A stretch of DNA of 16,323 nt from contig JALVEF010000067.1 of the NCBI GenBank assembly GCA_027031185.1, positions 1-16,323 of the forward strand, read 5' to 3'. The notes under the pieces are model-generated. The model worked only from the letters and a program-made list of their open reading frames with translations. It ran no database searches and was not told where the DNA came from. Below, piece by piece: positions 13,377 to 16,323 of this stretch; the first letter of the stretch is position 1, and each line of letters starts with the position of its first letter. The position numbers and the translations under genes are program-made. This DNA comes from Saprospiraceae bacterium (GTDB lineage Bacteria; Bacteroidota; Bacteroidia; Chitinophagales; Saprospiraceae).

Positions 13377-13913
13377 CTACTGGTCCCGCAATTGGCGCTG
13401 GCATTCGTAGGTGACGATGCCGATGGCGACGGAGATATTGAGCGAGTGTTTGGTGCCGAATTGTAGGATTTCGATGGCGCCATCCACCAGTGCGAGGACG
13501 TCGTCGGAGACGCCGGTCACTTCATTGCCGAAGACCAGGGCCACTCCTTTGTCCTGCGGGCGCAGGACAAAGGAGTGGAGCGGGGTGCTGTCGTCGGTTT
13601 GTTCGACAGCATAGACGGTCATGCCCTGTTGTTTGGCGTGGCGCACGGCTTCCGCTGCCGATTCAAAATATTTCCAAGCGACGGTGGCGGAAGCGCCGAT
13701 GGCGGTCTTGAGGATCTCGCGATGCGGCGGGCGGGCGGTAATACCGCACAAGTACAGCGCCTGCAGGGCGAAGGCATCGGCGGTGCGGAAGGCGGCTCCG
13801 ACGTTAAGACCGGAACGGACGTCATCCAGGATGACGACCAGCGGCAGTTTGGGTGCCCGGCGGAAGGCGTCCGGTGACAGGCGTTGGAGTTCTTCGGTTT
13901 TCAGCTTACGCAC
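13377..13913 (-). CDS. SpoU/TrmH-family RNA 2'-O-methyltransferase
   Basis: A 178-residue SPOUT-fold enzyme predicted to methylate a ribose 2'-OH in tRNA or rRNA using S-adenosylmethionine. The three family motifs are clear: LDDVRSGLNVGAAFRTADAF (29-48, with Asn37 and Arg43), ALVFGNEVTGVSDDVL (125-140) and FGTKHSLNISVAIGIVTYE (152-170, which with motif 2 forms the trefoil-knot cofactor site). There is no extra N-terminal RNA-binding domain, so it is of the small TrmL/TrmH-like kind; the exact nucleotide is unknown. I chose the GTG at 13913, giving MRKLKTEELQRLS, as in related Bacteroidota proteins; a TTG at 13937 would overlap gldC by 20 nt. It starts 4 nt after the gldC stop and is likely co-transcribed with it. 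Confidence 0.9.
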   Translation of the reverse strand: MRKLKTEELQRLSPDAFRRAPKLPLVVILDDVRSGLNVGAAFRTADAFALQALYLCGITARPPHREILKTAIGASATVAWKYFESAAEAVRHAKQQGMTVYAVEQTDDSTPLHSFVLRPQDKGVALVFGNEVTGVSDDVLALVDGAIEILQFGTKHSLNISVAIGIVTYECQRQLRDQ

Positions 13914-13917
13914 GGCA

Positions 13918-14253
13918 TCAGTTTTCGGATGGGTCAATCAACTGGGTGCTCATGGCAAAGTGATGCGCAAATTGCTGCATCTGCTCTGCCAAGTTTTTAT
14001 TGCCGGTGGCATTGATATAGGTATCGGCCAGGGCCCGGAGTGTGAAGTAGATAAACTGGTCCATCTCGCCTACTTGCATGTCTTCGGTCCAGAGGTCCAG
14101 TTTCATGGTGTCGCGGGAGGCGCGATCAAAGAAGCTGAGCAGCATGGCTTTGGCGTCCTGTGTTTTGCCATCGGCGCCTTGCCAGCGGATGCGCCGGGGG
14201 ATTTTGTTTTCGTTGAGTTCGATTTCGATGTGGATGGTGTTTGTATTTGCCAT
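13918..14253 (-). CDS. gldC: Gliding motility protein GldC
   Basis: A 111-residue soluble protein recognised by the GldC pattern: an N-terminal strand pair with IEIELNENKIPRRIRW (9-24), GADGKTQDAKAMLLSFFD (26-43), LDLWTEDMQVGEMDQF (52-67) and a helical end with TLRALADTYINATGNKNLAE (71-90). GldC is conserved in gliding and non-gliding Bacteroidota; it is linked to the gliding/type IX secretion system and often found near gldB, which is not seen here. I chose the ATG at 14253 because a consensus promoter ends 18 nt before it and similarity begins there. Upstream in-frame Mets give low-complexity sequence without family likeness. The next gene, an RNA methyltransferase, follows after 4 nt. Confidence 0.9.
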   Translation of the reverse strand: MANTNTIHIEIELNENKIPRRIRWQGADGKTQDAKAMLLSFFDRASRDTMKLDLWTEDMQVGEMDQFIYFTLRALADTYINATGNKNLAEQMQQFAHHFAMSTQLIDPSEN

Positions 14254-14271
14254 TCGGGTGTATTTTGGGCT

Positions 14272-14302
14272 CAAAGGTATGAAAGGATGGCGGTTTGCCA
14301 AA
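14272..14302 (-). promoter_or_regulatory. Bacteroidota promoter TTTG-N19-TACCTTTG for gldC
   Basis: On the minus strand TTTG (14302-14299) is followed after 19 bp by TACCTTTG (14279-14272), both exact matches at standard spacing. The ATG of gldC lies 18 nt after the -7 box, so the leader is about a dozen bases. Confidence 0.75.
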
Positions 14303-14415
14303 CCTGGGTTCCGTTGCTGGTGGTTGAAGGCTTGGGGGTTAGTGCGTGCTCCTGGGGTGGTGTGGCAAAGCGGGGTTTTTAGAGTAGGTTCATGGCTATA
14401 ATGGAGAAAAGGCCT

Positions 14416-14423
14416 TACATTTG
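14416..14423 (+). promoter_or_regulatory. -7 element TACATTTG for the amidase gene
   Basis: An exact TAnnTTTG match lies 32 nt before the ATG at 14456. No good TTTG is found 19-21 bp upstream (TTC at 14389-14391 is the closest), so the promoter may be weak or depend on an activator. It is divergent from the gldC promoter, about 120 bp away. Confidence 0.5.
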
Positions 14424-14455
14424 GTGTTCTCAGCTGATCACCATAAAACCGAGTC

Positions 14456-15814
14456 ATGCGGTATTTTTCCTTTTTGATTGTCTTGATGTATTTCGCGGGG
14501 CGGCAGCCGCTGTCCGCGCAGGGATTTTTTACAGATGCGACAGAGGCCGTGGACTTTGCCCGCGACTTCGCCGCTCAAAAGAAGGCGGCAAGCCTTCTTT
14601 TGGAGGCGACGGCGCGGCCGGTGGTGTCTCGCCGGCTGCCGGTTCCATTGACAAAAAGGGAGCCGTTTTTCACGGTGGCGGTACAGTGCGATGGTGCGGG
14701 AGGGGACGACTTGGTTCGTCACTTGTCTGTGCGCTTTTCACCGGACGGTGATGAGTGGGGAGAGTGGATGCCATTTGGTAGTGATGCGCACGGGCCGGAT
14801 AATATGGCCGATAGGTACTACACGAGCCAACTCATTTTCGCGTCAGCGAAAAATCTCTATTATCAAATAGCCGCCACTCCGGACGGCAGCCGGGCATTGG
14901 AGTGGACGCGCATCCAATTGTTTTTCTCTTGTCCCGGGCGGACGTCTGCACCGTCAGCGGGTGTGCACCCGGTCAGCACGGCGCGCGGGGTGTGTCCGCT
15001 GCCTTCTTATCAGGGCCGCAGTGACTGGTGTTCGTTGGCGGAATGTCCGTATGGGAGTAATCCGGTTTATACGACGGTGACGCATTTGATTGTGCATCAC
15101 TCGGCGGGGTCGAATACGGCCAGCGACTGGGCGGCGGTGGTGCGCTCGATCTGGCATTATCACGTGGATGTGCACGGATGGGCGGATATCGGTTATAACT
15201 GGCTGATAGATCCGAATGGGGTGTTGTACGAGGGCCGCCCGGACAATGTAAAGGGGGCGCATTTTTCGGGTCACAATTCGGGGACGATGGGCGTATGTGT
15301 GCTGGGCAACTTTCAGGATGCGGATCCAAAGGTCAGTCCGTCAGCGGCGGCGATTGAGACGCTCGAGCATCTGCTGTGCTGGAAGGCGGAAAAGGAGGGG
15401 ATTGATCCGTTGGCCACGAAATACCACGCTTCGTCGGGGCTGAACCTGAAGACGATTTCGGGTCACCGGGATGGTGGGCCGACGAGTTGTCCGGGGGATT
15501 CGCTGTACGTTTTGTTGCCCCAAATCCGCACGGTGGTGGATAGTCTGCTGCATCCGGTGGCGACATCCGATCCGTTGAGCGGGCAAAACGTCATCCGTGT
15601 CGTCCCGAGAGGGGACGGCGATGTTTTATTGGAATACGTGTCCGGGTATCGTCCGGTACTCGGCATTGGGATTTATGCGGTTTCGGGGCGTTTGGTAGAT
15701 CGTTTTGAGATGCACAGCGACCGTGTCGTGGCGATGGGGGCCTTGCCACGCGGTGTGTATTGGATACAAGTGACGGGGCCGCACGGGCGACAAATAATTG
15801 GGATGGTGCGGTAG
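14456..15814 (+). CDS. Secreted N-acetylmuramoyl-L-alanine amidase (PGRP/amidase-2) with T9SS-like C-terminal domain
   Basis: A 452-residue exported protein predicted to cut the bond between muramic acid and the peptide stem of peptidoglycan. Residues 1-22 are a signal peptide (MRYFSFLIVLMYFAG...LSAQ). Residues about 24-160 form a beta-rich N-terminal domain that I do not recognise. The amidase-2/PGRP domain spans about 190-365. Zinc ligands fit His214 in THLIVHHSAG, His337 in SGHRDGG and Cys345 in TSCPG, with the 8-residue His-to-Cys spacing known from T7 lysozyme; Tyr247 in IGYNWLID is the usual active-site Tyr. The end (from about 376; IGIYAVSGRL, LPRGVYWIQV) looks like a type A T9SS sorting domain, so the enzyme is probably secreted or surface-held. 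It may serve cell-wall turnover or attack on other bacteria. It is read divergently from gldC. Confidence 0.9.
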   Translation: MRYFSFLIVLMYFAGRQPLSAQGFFTDATEAVDFARDFAAQKKAASLLLEATARPVVSRRLPVPLTKREPFFTVAVQCDGAGGDDLVRHLSVRFSPDGDEWGEWMPFGSDAHGPDNMADRYYTSQLIFASAKNLYYQIAATPDGSRALEWTRIQLFFSCPGRTSAPSAGVHPVSTARGVCPLPSYQGRSDWCSLAECPYGSNPVYTTVTHLIVHHSAGSNTASDWAAVVRSIWHYHVDVHGWADIGYNWLIDPNGVLYEGRPDNVKGAHFSGHNSGTMGVCVLGNFQDADPKVSPSAAAIETLEHLLCWKAEKEGIDPLATKYHASSGLNLKTISGHRDGGPTSCPGDSLYVLLPQIRTVVDSLLHPVATSDPLSGQNVIRVVPRGDGDVLLEYVSGYRPVLGIGIYAVSGRLVDRFEMHSDRVVAMGALPRGVYWIQVTGPHGRQIIGMVR

Positions 15815-15839
15815 GCTTGTGTGGATTAGAAGCCGCGAT

Positions 15840-16121
15840 TTAGAAATTGCAGCAAGCAAAGTAGCCTTCGCCGCAGGTAACATCGCAGCTACCGGCACCG
15901 CTTATCGTGGCTGCTCCCCCACTTGCGCTGACGGAACAGTCCGTAGCGCCCTCGCCGCCGGAATTGCAGTCTGCGGGTGTACCGTTTTTTTGGCACTTAC
16001 AGGACAGGGCGTCTATCTGGTCGCCGATGCGATCTGCAAAACCGGTGAACTTGCCGGAAGGGTCTTTTTTGAGAAGGCCGGTCTCCAATCGCTTGCCGCG
16101 CGCGCGTGAGACGCCGTACAC
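15840..16121 (-). CDS. Short cysteine-rich protein of unknown function, possibly a 3' gene fragment
   Basis: A 93-codon frame starting at a GTG (16121). It encodes a basic first third (RARGKRLETGLLKKD), a short helix-like part (TGFADRIGDQIDALS) and a Cys-rich second half with eight cysteines (41, 43, 52, 62, 79, 83, 90, 91), several Gly/Ser stretches including SGGAATISGAG, and the end CGEGYFACCNF. There is no signal peptide and no ATG. The frame stays open upstream without a good start until a TAG at 16179-16181, and the palindromic repeat begins at 16149. It may therefore be the C-terminal remnant of a longer gene cut by the repeat. The double-Gly stretch recalls peptide precursors with GG leaders, but no processing or export gene is beside it. 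It ends convergently 25 nt from the amidase stop. Confidence 0.45.
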   Translation of the reverse strand: MYGVSRARGKRLETGLLKKDPSGKFTGFADRIGDQIDALSCKCQKNGTPADCNSGGEGATDCSVSASGGAATISGAGSCDVTCGEGYFACCNF

Positions 16122-16148
16122 GCCATCGCTTCCGGGTGTAAATTTATA

Positions 16149-16323
16149 GTAACTGTTTAGGTACCCGCTGTTTTTGCGCTAAAATGGCCTTTTTGCCCCT
16201 GTTTTTGGTTTGTAACTGTTTGAGCACTCCTTGTTTTTGTGCTAAAATGCCCTTTTTGCGTCTGCCTTTGGTAAAATTTTCTCATGTAGCGGTGCTACAC
16301 ATCGAAAATTTTACCTTCGGCAT
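16149..16323. repeat. Palindromic repeat, copy C: two overlapping units, cut by the window end
   Basis: A first unit starts at 16149 with GTAACTGTTTAGGTACCCGC and matches the left arm of copy A for about 60 nt. It is interrupted at 16212 by a second GTAACTGTTT start, which continues through the same blocks to the central hairpin (TGTAGC-GGT-GCTACA, about 16285-16299) and into the right arm up to the last base. Its outer end and any target duplication lie outside the window. The arrangement looks like one copy inserted into, or joined to, another. Confidence 0.8.

Noticed and set aside
14254..14457. N-terminal extension of gldC by 68 residues
   Set aside because: The added sequence is low-complexity and contains the gldC promoter (14272-14302); GldC likeness begins at the ATG at 14253.

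Overview
The window looks like a chromosomal segment of a moderately GC-rich member of the Bacteroidota, most likely from the Saprospiria/Chitinophagia side. The evidence is a GldC homologue (gliding / type IX secretion), two secreted proteins with C-terminal domains of the type IX secretion (T9SS) sorting kind, near-absent Shine-Dalgarno sequences, and several promoters of the Bacteroidota form TTTG-N19/20-TAnnTTTG. I recognise no tRNA, rRNA, CRISPR array or transposase gene.

Layout. Bases 1-3008 hold plus-strand housekeeping and regulatory genes: the 3' part of ung, two overlapping tandem Crp/Fnr-type regulators, and a secreted CxxC (Omp28-like) protein. Bases 3009-3364 hold a long palindromic repeat, a strong hairpin and a promoter, followed by a DPM1-like glycosyltransferase (3365-4144). 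Bases 4145-4423 separate convergent genes and hold a terminator-like hairpin and a short copy of the same repeat flanked by an 8-bp direct repeat. Bases 4424-11402, all minus strand, form a surface-polysaccharide locus. In transcription order it has a single-domain response regulator, a sugar-phosphate transferase fused to a degenerate receiver domain, a 50-nt perfect palindrome (terminator), a WbbL-like glycosyltransferase, a membrane GT2 glycosyltransferase, a GDSL/SGNH hydrolase, an AlgI-type MBOAT acyltransferase and a second SGNH-like protein. The last four genes overlap by 4 nt or lie 3 nt apart. A divergent membrane GT2 gene (11724-12923) is read from the same control region.

Bases 12924-13376 are a repeat-rich spacer. 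Then come gldC and a SpoU-family RNA methyltransferase (minus strand, gldC first) and a divergent secreted PGRP/amidase-2 protein with a T9SS-like tail. The window ends with a short cysteine-rich reading frame on the minus strand that begins just inside another, nested copy of the palindromic repeat.

How the genes fit together (inference). The phosphoglycosyl transferase would load the first sugar on undecaprenyl phosphate, the GT2 enzymes would extend it, and the MBOAT with one or both SGNH proteins would O-acylate the glycan outside the cytoplasm. The response regulator beside a transferase carrying a pseudo-receiver suggests post-translational or phosphorelay control of the initiating step. 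No flippase, polymerase or export protein is visible, so the locus is either incomplete here or relies on genes elsewhere. The two most unusual items are the receiver/phosphoglycosyl-transferase pair and the mobile-looking palindromic repeat family, whose copies show compensating base-pair changes.
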